A DNA stretch of 64,000 nt from NCBI GenBank assembly GCA_028023455.1, contig JAQFVV010000071.1, positions 5,846,650 through 5,910,649 on the forward strand, given 5' to 3'. Within the stretch, counting starts at the first letter, position 1. Every line of letters begins with the position of its first letter. The position numbers and the translations under genes are program-made. This stretch comes from Epiperipatus broadwayi (lineage: Eukaryota; Onychophora; Udeonychophora; Euonychophora; Peripatidae). This document shows, one piece after another, positions 1-10,169 of this stretch. A model generated the notes under the pieces. It did no database searches. It was given only the letters and a program-made list of their open reading frames with translations, and had not been told where the DNA came from.

Positions 1-84
1 GTTATGCATATATTTTTTTTGTTACTAACTGATCTTGTTGTTATTGTATTTATGCTAATTAGTTATGTTAATTCAGTAGATGTT

Positions 85-872
85 TGTTCTATCTGCACTT
101 ATGACTGTGCCAATGTTATAACTGCAAGTCATACTGTGCAGTCAGCAAATAACGTTCGCTACTGTTCAACTGTGTATGCTCTCCAACGAATGGTCTGCAA
201 CGAATGCTCTGAATATTCTCTGTATTCTCTGCAATGGATGCTCTCCAAATGAAGGTTCTGCACTGAATGCTCTGCCATGGATGCTCTCCAATGAATGATC
301 TGCACCGACTGCTCTCCAATGAATGGTCTGCAAGCGGATGCTTTCCAAACGAAGGGTCTGCAATGATCTATTTCTACAGTTCGCTAAAGTTCAATTCCCA
401 TGATGTTCTTTCAGGCTGGCTGCTACAAAACGGTTCACAAGGGGCCTACTTTAGCCCCAGTCCAGCATAGCTGTACACGAACACTTCATAGTAAGCACTG
501 CGACTGCCATCAGCCATCTCCTACTGGAATTGAACAGTAACTCTACTGTAGATGCACTCCATACTGTCTGCTACTCGCTACTGCGCAACTGCTCTCTACT
601 GCTCTCTATGTTACACTACTAGATGTTACCCAGTCTTCTTATCACTCTCTGACAACTGCAATGATCAATCAATGCACTGACCAATAAGGTAACATCTCTT
701 ATCTAGAAACATTTGTAATTAGCAAATATTTCTAGGAATTGTCGATCGCCATTACGTCAATGCACTAATTAAATTCCTCAGCTATCAGAGCATGATCTAA
801 AAACAGCCTTACTAATAAATTTTAGTTTTTTCTGGAGTGCACAAACATGTCTGCCATTTTACAAAACACTAC
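85..872. repeat. Tandem repeat unit 1 (period 929 bp)
   Basis: This stretch is repeated nearly base for base 929 bp further on (1014-1802). Both copies start at a TGTTCTATC/TGTTCTATCC block and end at the shared ACAAAACACTAC. An internal minisatellite (about 175-365) repeats a unit of roughly 29 bp with the core GCTCTCCAA-N-GAATGGTCTGCA. Near its end a 13-bp inverted repeat (827-839 and 884-896, core CTGGAGTG) could form a hairpin. The short open frames here follow the minisatellite and are not gene-like. It looks like satellite or a duplicated non-coding element; I do not recognise the family. Confidence 0.8.
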
Positions 873-1013
873 ACACCTCCCTCCACTCCAGAAAAACCCT
901 TGTTGCTAACGTTATTAATTGGGATTGACATTTTCACCCGGTTTCTCCGTCTATGGCTAAACTTGTAGTTCAACGTATTCGCTACTCCCAGGTTCCAAAT
1001 GTGACTGCACCAA

Positions 1014-1802
1014 TGTTCTATCCGCACTTACGACTGTGCCAATGTTATAACTGCAAGTCATACTGTGCGGTCAGCAAATAATGTTCGCTACTGATCAACT
1101 GCATATGCTCTCCAACGAATGGTCTGCAATGAATGCTCTGAATATTCTCTGTATTCTCTGCAATGGATGCTCTCCAAACAAATGGTCTGCACTGAATGCT
1201 CTGCCATGGATGCTCTCCAATGAATGGTCTGCACCGACTGCTCTCCAATGAATGGTCTGCAAGCGGATGCTCTCCAAACGAATGGTCTGCAATGATCTAT
1301 TTCTACAGTTCGCTAAAGTTCAATTCCCACAATGTTCTTTCAGGCTGGCTGCTACAAAATGGTTCACAATGGGCCTACTTTAGCCCCAGTCCAGCATAGC
1401 CATACACGAACTCTTCGTAGTAAGCACTGCAACTGCCGTCAGCTATCTCCTACTGGAATTGAACAGTAACTTTACTGTAGATGCACTCCATACTGTCCTC
1501 TACTCGCTACTGCATGACTGCTCTCTACTGCTCTCTATGTTACACTGCTAGATGTTACCCAGTCTTCTTATTGCTCTCTGACAACTGCAATGATCAATCA
1601 ATGCACTGACCAATAAGGTAACATCTCTTATCTAGAAACATTTGTAATTAGCAAATATTTCTAGGAATTGTCGATCGCCATTACATCAATGCACTAATTA
1701 AATTCCTCAGCTATCAGAACGCAATCTAAAAACAGCCTTACGAATAAATTCTAGTTTTTTTCTGGAGTGAACAAACATGTCTGCCATTTTACAAAACACT
1801 AC
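1014..1802. repeat. Tandem repeat unit 2 (period 929 bp)
   Basis: Second copy of the 929-bp unit. It matches 85-872 with scattered substitutions and breaks off sharply after 1802, where unique AT-rich sequence begins. The internal ~29-bp minisatellite is at about 1104-1293. The 140 bases between the units (873-1013) occur once, so the array consists of one full period and one partial one. Confidence 0.8.
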
Positions 1803-2523
1803 AATGTTCTTTAAAGAAATCATTACAAAAAAAAAGAAATATGCACAATGCTGCAATAAATGTCCCTACTGCAAATAACATTTCTTACAACAAGTTGGAA
1901 AAGCACATTGTACCATGTGGTAATATAAATTGTATTAGAATAACAATACCAGATTTTAAAAATTAGTGTATATGTGAGCTTTACTTCTGCAATTGAATTT
2001 TAAGATGTAAAATATTTACATGAAAATTATCACAAACAAAAAATAATAACTCAAATTATCTAAAGTATTCATGATGCATTGTTAATTATTTGTGATACAT
2101 TCATTTTTCTACCATTTTAAAGAAGTTATTAATGTCCTTCATTAAATGTTGCATTTTGGGACTTATCAATCCATTAGTCTTAATATTCAAAATTTTTAAA
2201 GACTTGTGATTTGAAATGTTACCTATATCACCTTTATTGTGTCCTGAGTATATATATTTTATTTGATCTACTTCAGCATTCTTTTGACTTTTATTTTTCA
2301 AAAACTCTACTCATTTCAACATCACCTGACAATCTCAAGTGATACGGCTGCCATTAAATCTCTCCTCCTGGTGGAATATTTTGTAAATCATTTGAGACTT
2401 TATCAGTATTTATCATGTCCATATTTTTAACTTTAAATTGCATCCTTTTTAGCACATCTAAACCTGGTTTTTATGAAATCTACTGTTGAAATTAAATGAT
2501 CAGTGAAAGAATTTATTATACAA
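1803..2523. other. AT-rich stretch without recognisable gene
   Basis: Unique AT-rich sequence. The longest frame is a 66-codon minus-strand frame (2101-2301), lysine- and asparagine-rich, with no motif I can name. Nothing else is supported. Confidence 0.4.
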
Positions 2524-2703
2524 ATAACATCTGTACTTAAACCATTAAGCATCACATGATCACACTTCCTATACTAGCACATTAATTGTTGATAAACAGA
2601 GCAAAACTCTCCATACTGTATTGCCACCTGTGCTAAACAGAGTAATCAATGGATGCCAGAAGGCTTGTGCATAAAATCCCTATCTAATGCCTACTCATCC
2701 AAT

Positions 2704-2747
2704 ATCCCCAGACTAGTTTCTGGCTTGTGGCCTTCGTCAGTGAGGAG
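2704..2747 (-). ncRNA. Hammerhead ribozyme-like motif, family C copy 1
   Basis: Read on the minus strand: helix I strand CUCCUCA, core CUGACGA (2734-2740; position 7 is free in hammerheads), stem II GGC/GCC with loop CACAA, core GAAA (2717-2720), mini helix III with ACUAGU, then cleavage triplet GUC, and helix I strand UGGGGAU. Helix I pairs over six positions including one G-U. An A-A mismatch takes the place of the usual G-C pair at the base of stem II, so activity is uncertain. Confidence 0.6.
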
Positions 2748-3271
2748 CTTTGGATCTGAGAGCACTGCATCTAGATCTTAGGATCTAATGCAACCCTCTA
2801 GCAACCACCTTTTATCTCTACTTAACTACTAAACTATGAGAATGAAATTGAAAACACAAAAAATATTTTCAATCTAAGCTCAATAGCTTAAATAGTCATA
2901 TGGGTCTGAACTCAGTTCAGCACCCATACATTTTGGTGGCAATACAGTATGGAGAGTTTTGCTCTGTTTATCAACAATTAATGTGCTAGTATAGGAAGTG
3001 TGATCATGTGATTCTTAATGGTTTAACACCAATCCTGCCTAATAGGATAGTGGTGGCTGTGGTTGTAAAAGAGCCAAAGACACCAAAATGTATGGGTGCT
3101 GAACTGAGTTCAGACCCATATGACTATTTAAGCTATTGAGCTTAGATTGAAAATATTTTTTGTGTTTTCAATTTCATTCTCATAGTTTACTAGTTAAGTA
3201 GAGATAAAAGGTGGTTGCTAGAGGGTTGCATTAGATCCTAAGATCTAGATGCAGTGCTCTCAGATCCAAAG

Positions 3272-3315
3272 CTCCTCACTGACGAAGGCCACAAGCCAGA
3301 AACTAGTCTGGGGAT
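3272..3315 (+). ncRNA. Hammerhead ribozyme-like motif, family C copy 2
   Basis: Plus-strand partner of the motif at 2704-2747 with the same core: CUGACGA at 3279-3285, GAAA at 3299-3302, cleavage predicted after C3308 (GUC). Helix I pairs 3272-3278 with 3309-3315. Helix III is only two pairs (A-U, C-G) around a UA turn, the very short helix III reported for hammerheads of Penelope-like elements, which are thought to work best as dimers. It lies in the greater-than-unit arm of the insertion. Confidence 0.65.
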
Positions 3316-3599
3316 ATTGGATGAGTAGGCATTAGATCGGGATTTTATGCACAAGCCTTCTGGCATCCATTGATTACTCTGTTTAGCACAGATGGAAATA
3401 CAGTATGGAGAGTTTTGCTCTGTTTATAACATCTGTACTCATGATTTAATCACATTAATTAAAGAAATTAATGATTAGAAGAATTTCCTTACTAAAACAT
3501 CACATAACCACCATTTCTAATGCCCACACAATCTGATAAAACAATTGCAACTCTTTTCAATCAGTAGTGTCACCCAATGCAAGCTACAGTAATTAATAG

Positions 3600-4380
3600 A
3601 TGCTAGAACATTTTTGCATCAACATCTTTATCCAGTATCTACTCACCCAATATTCCTAGACTTTAAAACAGGCAAAACTCTCCATACCGCAGTGCCACTC
3701 AGTGCAATCCAGAGTAATCAATGGATGCCAGAATTGAGAGCACTACTAAATGGCACTACTGTATGGAGAGTTTTGCCTGTTTTAATAACTGTTATGAGTA
3801 AGCATAAGAAATGGTGATCATGTGATGTTTAGTGGTTTAATTCCTAGACTAGTTGTTAGCTTATGGATTTCATCAGTAAGGAGCTTTGAATCTGAGAGGA
3901 CTTCATCTATATTGTTAGATCTAATGCAATCCACCAGCATCCATCTATTGCTCATTCAATACCAATTTAGGACAAAGATGTTGATGACTATGGTTATTAA
4001 AAACCAATGACATCAAAATATATAGATGCTGAACTAGGTTCAGATGTGTATGATTAAACAAGAAAATTAGCCTGGATTGAAAACATGACTGTGTTTTCAT
4101 TATGGGATCATATCTTTTAGTTAACTAAAAAAAAATAACTGTTGGAGAGATCCTGATTGCTGGAAGGCTGTATTAGATTCAGAGATTTAGCTGTACTGCT
4201 GTCAGATTCAAGGCTCATCACTGATAAAAGCCACAAACTAGAAACTAGTATGGGAATATTGGATGAGTGGGAACTAGGTAGGCATTTTGATGCACAAACC
4301 TTGTGACACCCATTGATTACTATAGCATTTACTGAAAGAGTGGCACTGCTGTATGTAAAGAATTGCTATTGTTTGTAAGA
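3600..4380. mobile_element. Older family C copies, inverted pair with nested insertion
   Basis: Decayed relatives of the 2.5-3.4 kb element. The left part (3600-3950) reads on the minus strand and the right part (about 4030-4380) on the plus strand. Hammerhead traces: minus strand at about 3846-3884 keeps CUGAUGA but has lost GAAA; plus strand at 4222-4264 keeps GAAA with CUGAUAA (G8 changed) and CUAGUA in place of the GUC triplet. Both should be inactive. A 177-bp piece inside (3663-3839) is a separate insertion. Confidence 0.6.
3652..3850. mobile_element. Nested 177-bp foldback insertion with 11-bp TSD
   Basis: ATTCCTAGACT occurs at 3652-3662 and 3840-3850, on either side of a 177-bp segment that splits the family C sequence. 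The segment contains an inverted repeat of about 25 bp around the core CAAAACTCTCCATAC (about 3663-3690 against 3757-3785), plus pieces of the family C terminus. It is a short, mostly terminal version of the same family that jumped into an older member. Confidence 0.65.
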
Positions 4381-4399
4381 TTTTCATCAAAGAATCATT

Positions 4400-6860
4400 C
4401 TGAAGTTTAATCACAAAGTTTATGTTTTTATCCTCTTTGTAATCAGATCATAATTAGTTTGCCACAATTCATTATTAAGTTGATGGGATCAGAATGGAAA
4501 ATTGTGAGTCCTGCTAAAAGATTTATGCCCTGAGTAATAAACACAGCGTTAATATCAACTTTATATATAACCAATGGTCTTGACTAAAGAACTTAAACCT
4601 GTTGACAACATTTCACCAATCCCAGTTTACTAGATCATTCAGTATTGCTGAAATGTTTAAAAACAGCTCTTTGTTCATTGGTCAAGATTAGAGATTAAAT
4701 ATAACATTGAAAATGACACTGCATTTGTTATATTATAAATATTTGGTTTAAAATTTTCCTCATTCAAGGGCTTTAAAATGAATAAGTAATGGTTTTCCCC
4801 ATTATAAATGTAAACACAGTCTTATTTATAAATTAGACTGTGCTCACATCAGGATTATAATAGTTTTACCCTTGTTTGAAAGAGTTACTAAATTTTCTAA
4901 ACTTTAGATGGTCATTTGGTCATTTTCTTCTGATTATTCAGTCATTTTGCATTGACTGAGCAATCTAATAAAATGGGAATATTAAAATGTTTACCAGATG
5001 CATTTGGTTCATTGATTAAAACCAGTAGTTATATATATTTTCATAGAAAACCCTGCTGAAAGAGAACAGATGACCCACATGTAAACTTCTAGGGGTTTTT
5101 TTCCAACTGCCTTCTTATTCCCTGAAATAAATTTTCATTTAGACCATAGTGAAAGTTCCTAAAAATAAAATAAAAAATTAACCTCATTATTAAACTTTAA
5201 AAAAAAAAAAAAAAGCAACAATGTACATGTACATTATTATTTATTTAGCAAATGGATTTTTTGATACCTTAACTAAGGAATCTATAGAAATTCTAATCAG
5301 AAAATAGATTCATCAGTGGCTTTATTAAACCTTCAATTATGCTACTATAGCCATAGATTTGGCAGACATTAACTATATAATTCATAATTTATATTTTTCT
5401 GCAGATACATAGACTGTAGCTGATAAATTATATTTACAAAACCATGTTTTGTCAGTTTTCCAGCATCTGTTTAAGAGACTACAGATGCGTTCAGAAAGAT
5501 CGAATTCAGCTGGATTTATGATTGGATCTGTGAAAAGAAATTCATTTGGAATACTAGAAGGATTCAATTTTTTTACACTATAATTTTTTGATTGTAGATT
5601 TTTGATAGAACATTTAAAAGGGGATCACAATTTCAAATGAGTCTTAGGTACTGAAACTATATCTTGAGTTATATTGTTATCTGCTTAACAGCTTCTTATA
5701 CATTTCCTGTGAAACAACTGCTGATATCTAGCAAAAGATTGTATGAAAGAACCGTAAACCCTTAAAAAGGAATAGACTTGTGTGTACCAGTAATACTTTT
5801 CATAGTAATATTTGAATTTCCAGATGTTTAATGGGGGAACTTTTTTCTCCAAACAAGAGTACAGCATTTATCAACAGAATATGCTAATTTTAAAGCAGCT
5901 AGCTGTCAGTAAAACATGTGCATTATAATCTCATTTGAATTAACAGTGAAATTCATATTTTTTGAAGATCCTGAGATTGTAAATTTTCAATAATGCTGAT
6001 AACCAATTAATTTTTTTATCTTAAAAGCATATTCAATTTTTAACTAGAGTAATAAATGATTGTATTTATAATCAGTTTGTTTCTTTAGTAGTGATGGAGT
6101 TGCTGATATTTACATCAAGTTGTATTGTATAGAACCTAAGTAGTGTTTTTTGGCAAAGGTTTGGAAATTTCTTGAGGAAATTATAGTTTTTATATTATTG
6201 ATTATGTCTCAATAGATTATTTAATATTGTTTGAATTAAAAGAGTAATTTGCCTAATGATTTCATCTAATGATGTAAATGTTCAAGTGTAGTATTCATTC
6301 ATTTATAGTAAATCTTCAAAGCGCACGTGCAACAGCTTAATGCTGTTTAAATATTACAGTTTATAAACATCGCGCTATATAAAAATAAAATGATTTATTT
6401 ACTTATATTTTAAAATATAAATTGAATATAGTGGAGGGGGGTCACTTGCATCTAATGATGCAAAAACTCATTAAAGTTTATGCACAGATTTAAAGTTGAG
6501 ATGTTAAAACAAATTGTATTAGAATAATAGTAAACAAAAGCTTTATCAGATGATGATGAATAATGTTGATTGTAGTTGTATTTTTATATTGAAGTAGAAC
6601 ACCATCATCATAAACCTTCAGGAAAACACAATATTGATTGTAGTTCTTTATTGTCTATTTATTTTACCTTCTTTTGAACAAAGAACTTAATATACAATGA
6701 CACCACAGTATATGGTATATCAATATACTTTCTTTCAAGTATATGCTATCCAAAAAAATAGTAAACAAAAAATATTAAAATTCATAAATTTAATAAATTT
6801 TACAGTGCTGAAGCAGGCATTTTTTCATCTTGGACTCTTTTTAAAAATGTTTCTCAGGGT
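4400..6860. other. AT-rich stretch, no gene seen
   Basis: Low-GC sequence with poly-A runs (for example 5200-5215) and no frame with a motif I recognise. Frames at 5382-5567 and 5685-5867 (minus) are of chance length. Confidence 0.4.
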
Positions 6861-6862
6861 TA

Positions 6863-7440
6863 TATTGAAAGCATCAATAATGATAGAAGTCACAGACTAT
6901 GGTAATAAGATTTTCTATTTTGTTTCCACTGAAAAAAAAATATTGAAGAAAAAGGGATATTGTCCAGATTGTATTTAATTGTGATGAAAATCTGACAAGT
7001 CACTATTCATTTTATTCTAAAAAATAAAGATGGTCTATGGTTAATTTATTATTATTTTTTAATAATTGTGTGTGAATGAACATTCACATGGTAAAATGTA
7101 AAGAAAATGTATTAAATTTTACAATACAATGTTAGCCATTTTCTCATCTCAGAGCTCTGTGTGTAAAAAAAATGCTTATAGATTTATTAGCTCTGTCTGG
7201 GATCACATGTATTAACAATATTTCTTTGGCTTACATTGAAAACATCAAAATAACTAGAGAGAATTATAGTGTACTTACAAGGCTGCTATTTCATTTCCAT
7301 TGGGAAAAAAGTTATTGATGATAATGGATATCATCCAGAAACATATTTAATTGCAATGAAAATTTGGCATTTAACTGTTCATTTTATTTTTTAAAAAAAA
7401 TAAAGATGTAGTGTACTAAGTTTATTATTTTTATTTTTTA
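6863..7440. repeat. Diverged direct duplication (6863-7058 and 7236-7440)
   Basis: Two diverged copies of the same ~200-bp sequence about 375 bp apart. Shared blocks in order: TTGAAA-CATCAA, GTTTCCACTGAAAA/ATTTCCATTGGGAAA, GGATAT-TC/ATCCAGA, TATTTAATTG-GATGAAAAT, TTCATTTTATT and AATAAAGATG. The first copy lies in a 93-codon frame (6697-6978) that resembles nothing I know and is not kept open in the second copy. Confidence 0.5.
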
Positions 7441-7546
7441 AATGTATATGAAATGAGTGCACACACATATAAATATGCTCTCACAATTTATTATTAACGA
7501 CTACATTTTTTAATTTTGTTTATATTTGTATATGATACCATGCACA

Positions 7547-7712
7547 CAGAAAAATGTCTGTTATATATGTGTGTGTGCATGTTGAAAAATACTATATGCA
7601 TATAAAAATATATTTGTTTTTTATATATGCATGCTGAAAAATACTATATGCATAGAAAAATGTCTGTGATATATATATATATGTATGTGTGTGTTGAAAA
7701 GTACTATATACT
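7547..7712. repeat. Imperfect tandem repeat, ~80 bp
   Basis: Units share AAAAATGTCTG, a TG-rich run, TTGAAAAATACTATATGCAT and a short (TA)n tract. Simple tandem growth; no coding potential. Confidence 0.5.
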
Positions 7713-8102
7713 TGAATTTTAGTAAGCAGTGCATAATCTTTCTATTGTAATCAAAGCTTAACAATAAATTCTGAACTATTATACACAATATGCAATGTAT
7801 ACTACTGTGATGTGAATGTGAGGATGATTTGGATGTATGTGATGGTAGTTTGGAGCAAAATAAAGCACCTCACTTTACCTATAACTATAGAGAGAGATAA
7901 TTCTGCTACTTTTGCCCTTAAGTCAACTTCTATGCTAAATAAAGGAAATTTAACAGAAAATCTTGATTCATGCATTTTTAATGGGGTAATAATAAAGTTA
8001 CTATACTTCTGAATATATGAGCACAGACTTTCAGATGACCCACCACTCTCCACTCTATCTAATAACACTGATACACTCAAGCACATATAAGCTGAAAAAA
8101 TA

Positions 8103-8165
8103 AATAATCACCAATATACGTATTTCATGCTAAACCAGCAATCATCAGTTGGTCCAGATTATTAT
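8103..8165 (-). ncRNA. Hammerhead ribozyme, family A copy 1 (weakened)
   Basis: Minus strand: outer helix I AUAAUC pairing with GAUUAU, inner helix I CCAA with UUGG, core CUGAUGA, stem II UGCUG/UAGCA, core GAAA, helix III A-U and U-A around a four-base loop, NUH triplet AUA. The G-C pair closing stem II has become U-U, which should weaken catalysis. Confidence 0.75.
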
Positions 8166-8609
8166 CCCCCACACATATATACTATAAGTGCTCAGATATA
8201 TATTAAGATAGACAATCTTCATACTTTAATGGACAGGCTCCAATCTACTACACACTCCAACTCTTCAACCGTCCATCCAATTGAAAATCTGATGATGGAA
8301 TCCTCACACACAGGTATATAATAAGCCTGTGTTTCAGTTATTACATAGTAGAGATGTCTTCCCATTCTTGCATATGTATTAAATGGATTATGTCCTGTAC
8401 ATGTTGGGTTCAGATTGACCTTAGGTCAACATGGATGTGACAAGAATCTCGGCCTCAGGGTGGCCTTCGAGGATTCCATCATCAGATTTTCAATTGGATG
8501 GACGGTTGAAGAGTTGGAGTGTGTAGTAGATTGGATCCTGTCCATTAAAGTATGAAGATTGTCTATCTTAATATATATCTGAGCACTTATAGTATATATG
8601 TGTGGGAGA

Positions 8610-8675
8610 TGATAATCTGGACCAACTTGATGATTGCTGGTTTAGCATGAAATACGTGTATTGGTGATTATTTAT
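8610..8675 (+). ncRNA. Hammerhead ribozyme, family A copy 2 (core broken)
   Basis: Plus-strand partner of the 8103-8165 motif, with the same helix I pairs. The core reads CUUGAUGA (8625-8632): one extra U interrupts CUGAUGA. The stem II closing pair is U-U as in its partner. Expected to be inactive. Confidence 0.75.
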
Positions 8676-8859
8676 CTTTTCAGCATATATGTGCTTGAGT
8701 GTATCAGTGTTATTAGATAGAGTGGAGAGTGATGGGTCATCTGAAAGTCTGTGCTCATATATCCTATATTACATATATAGACACAGATATATAATAAGCC
8801 TGTGTTTCAGTTATACTTCTGAAGTAAAATAAAAGGAAATTTTACAACTAAACTCTTAG

Positions 8860-9600
8860 AATCAAAAATATTAAATAAAAAAATAGTGAAATATTTTTTT
8901 ATTTTAAAGATCTGACGATTTTTTATTTTATTTTTAGAGATTTTATAAGTTTTCTTCTTTGAAATATATATATATCTACAAATATTGACGTATAGATGTG
9001 TGTGCTCATTAAATAATTGATTTGTAAGGTTGGACCTTTATTTATATTATTTTCCTAACACTTAATACCACAGCAACTTTCTTTATCTTGTATAATCATT
9101 TCATGGTGTGGATATTTGAAATGTCAAACATAAATCATGGAACATCAGCTTGTAATTTGCCATTTAAAAAGAATGGTAATGACTTCTTTGTAGACAAACA
9201 GTGCACTAATAAAGATACCAACTTTAAGGAGAGTACCAACTGATTGCGAAAAAAAAAAAAAATTAAAGGCCCACCCAAGATTCTACAACTGACTTGATCA
9301 CCATTTAAGAAGATAAAAATAATGATTAAAGGTACTTTTGTTTTTCTAAATATATTAAGGTCATATGCCCTTAAACAAATGTTTGTCTTAATAAATATGG
9401 GAGGGGGGGTATTTTATTAACATCTATTTGTTTATTTTTACAAGATAAAAAAATGTATTTTATATATATAAAAGCAATTGTTATATGTTGAGTAAAAAAA
9501 AAGTTGCGGATAGGTGTGTGTATATATATACATACATATTTAAGCGCATGCCTAAGTGAATCTCTTGATTAAAAATGCGCTTTATATTATTTAAGTATTT
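8860..9600. other. AT-rich stretch, no gene seen
   Basis: Homopolymer A/T runs and short (TA)n tracts; no supported feature. Confidence 0.4.
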
Positions 9601-9608
9601 CACTGTTA

Positions 9609-10166
9609 TAAGAAAGATCTAGAATAAATGAACACAGACTTTCACCCGATCCACAACTGTCCACTCTATCTCATATCACTGATGCACTTTGAACACATGA
9701 AAAGATAAATAATCATCAATATGCGTATTTCGTGCTAAACCAGCACTCATCAGTTGGTCAAGATAATCATCTGCACGCATATATGCAATAAGTGCTCAGA
9801 TATATATTAAAATAGCCAATCTTCATACTTTAATGGACAGGTTTCACTCCACTCCACCATACAACTCTTCAACCGTCCATACAATTGAAAATCTGATGAT
9901 GGAATGCTCAAAGGCCACCCTGAGGCCGACATTCTTGTCACACCCATGTTGACCATAAATTAATCTAACCCCTCATGTACAGGACATAATCCATTTAAAT
10001 ACAGCTGTGAGGGATGGACAGACATATAGTCTTACTATTAATGACTGAGATACAGACTTATTATATACCTGTATCAACATATGTAATATATAAGGTAAAT
10101 GAGCAGTCTGTGCTCATTTATCGTATATATTACATATGTTGATACCTCAGTCATTAAGAAAGATCT
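9609..10166. mobile_element. Family A hammerhead element with 12-bp TSD
   Basis: TAAGAAAGATCT at 9609-9620 and 10155-10166 brackets an insertion of 534 bp in minus-strand orientation. It carries the usual family A landmarks, in ribozyme orientation: a 5' region with GGATTATGTCCTGTACATG, GTCGGCCTCAGGGTGGCC and GATTTTCAATTGTATGGACG, then TCCATTAAAGTATGAAG, the hammerhead, and a short tail ending in a tRNA-like trace. At its far end (10065-10154) lies an inverted repeat around CATATGTAATATATA, so the foldback here covers only the terminus. No coding frame. Confidence 0.75.
9705..9772 (-). ncRNA. Hammerhead ribozyme, family A copy 3 (intact core)
   Basis: Minus strand: core CUGAUGA (9747-9753), stem II GUGCU/AGCAC with loop GGUUU, core GAAA (9728-9731), mini helix III (A-U, U-A, loop ACGC), NUH triplet AUA, helix I inner pairs CAA/UUG and an outer pairing of AUGAUUAU-type sequence with AUGAUUAUU. 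All conserved catalytic positions are present, so self-cleavage is plausible. Classical type-I topology with both ends in helix I. Confidence 0.85.
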
Positions 10167-10169
10167 GTA

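Larger units (their letters stand above)
2524..3439. mobile_element. Family C hammerhead element, inverted dimer with 14-bp TSD
   Basis: A single insertion flanked by the direct repeat ATAACATCTGTACT at 2524-2537 and 3426-3439, read as a 14-bp target-site duplication. Inside, a minus-strand partial copy (about 2538-2938) is followed by a plus-strand copy (about 2939-3425). The two arms are near-perfect reverse complements around their ribozymes. The plus arm begins and ends with the same 30-bp block (2941-2970 and 3397-3426, core AGTATGGAGAG), so it holds one 456-bp unit plus a 30-bp overlap, as expected when a circular or tandem RNA is copied. No protein is encoded. Long TSDs, inverted partial copy and terminal overlap are traits of Penelope-like insertions. 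Confidence 0.75.
8002..8823. mobile_element. Family A hammerhead element, inverted dimer with 12-bp TSD
   Basis: TATACTTCTGAA at 8002-8013 and 8812-8823 bounds one insertion of 798 bp. The left arm (about 8014-8312) is a minus-strand partial copy; the right arm (about 8313-8811) is a plus-strand copy and the two fold on each other. The right arm starts and ends with the same block (8313-8342 and 8787-8811, core ATAATAAGCCTGTGTTTCAG), giving one unit of about 474 bp plus overlap, a sign of a circular or multimeric template. It encodes no protein. Landmarks in ribozyme orientation: GATTTTCAATTGGATGGACG, TCCATTAAAGTATGAAGATT, GAGCACTTATAG, the hammerhead, then a degraded tRNA-like segment. Confidence 0.75.

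Noticed and set aside
116-1399. Six small frames in the 929-bp tandem units
   Set aside because: They reflect the minisatellite periodicity on both strands and show no domain.
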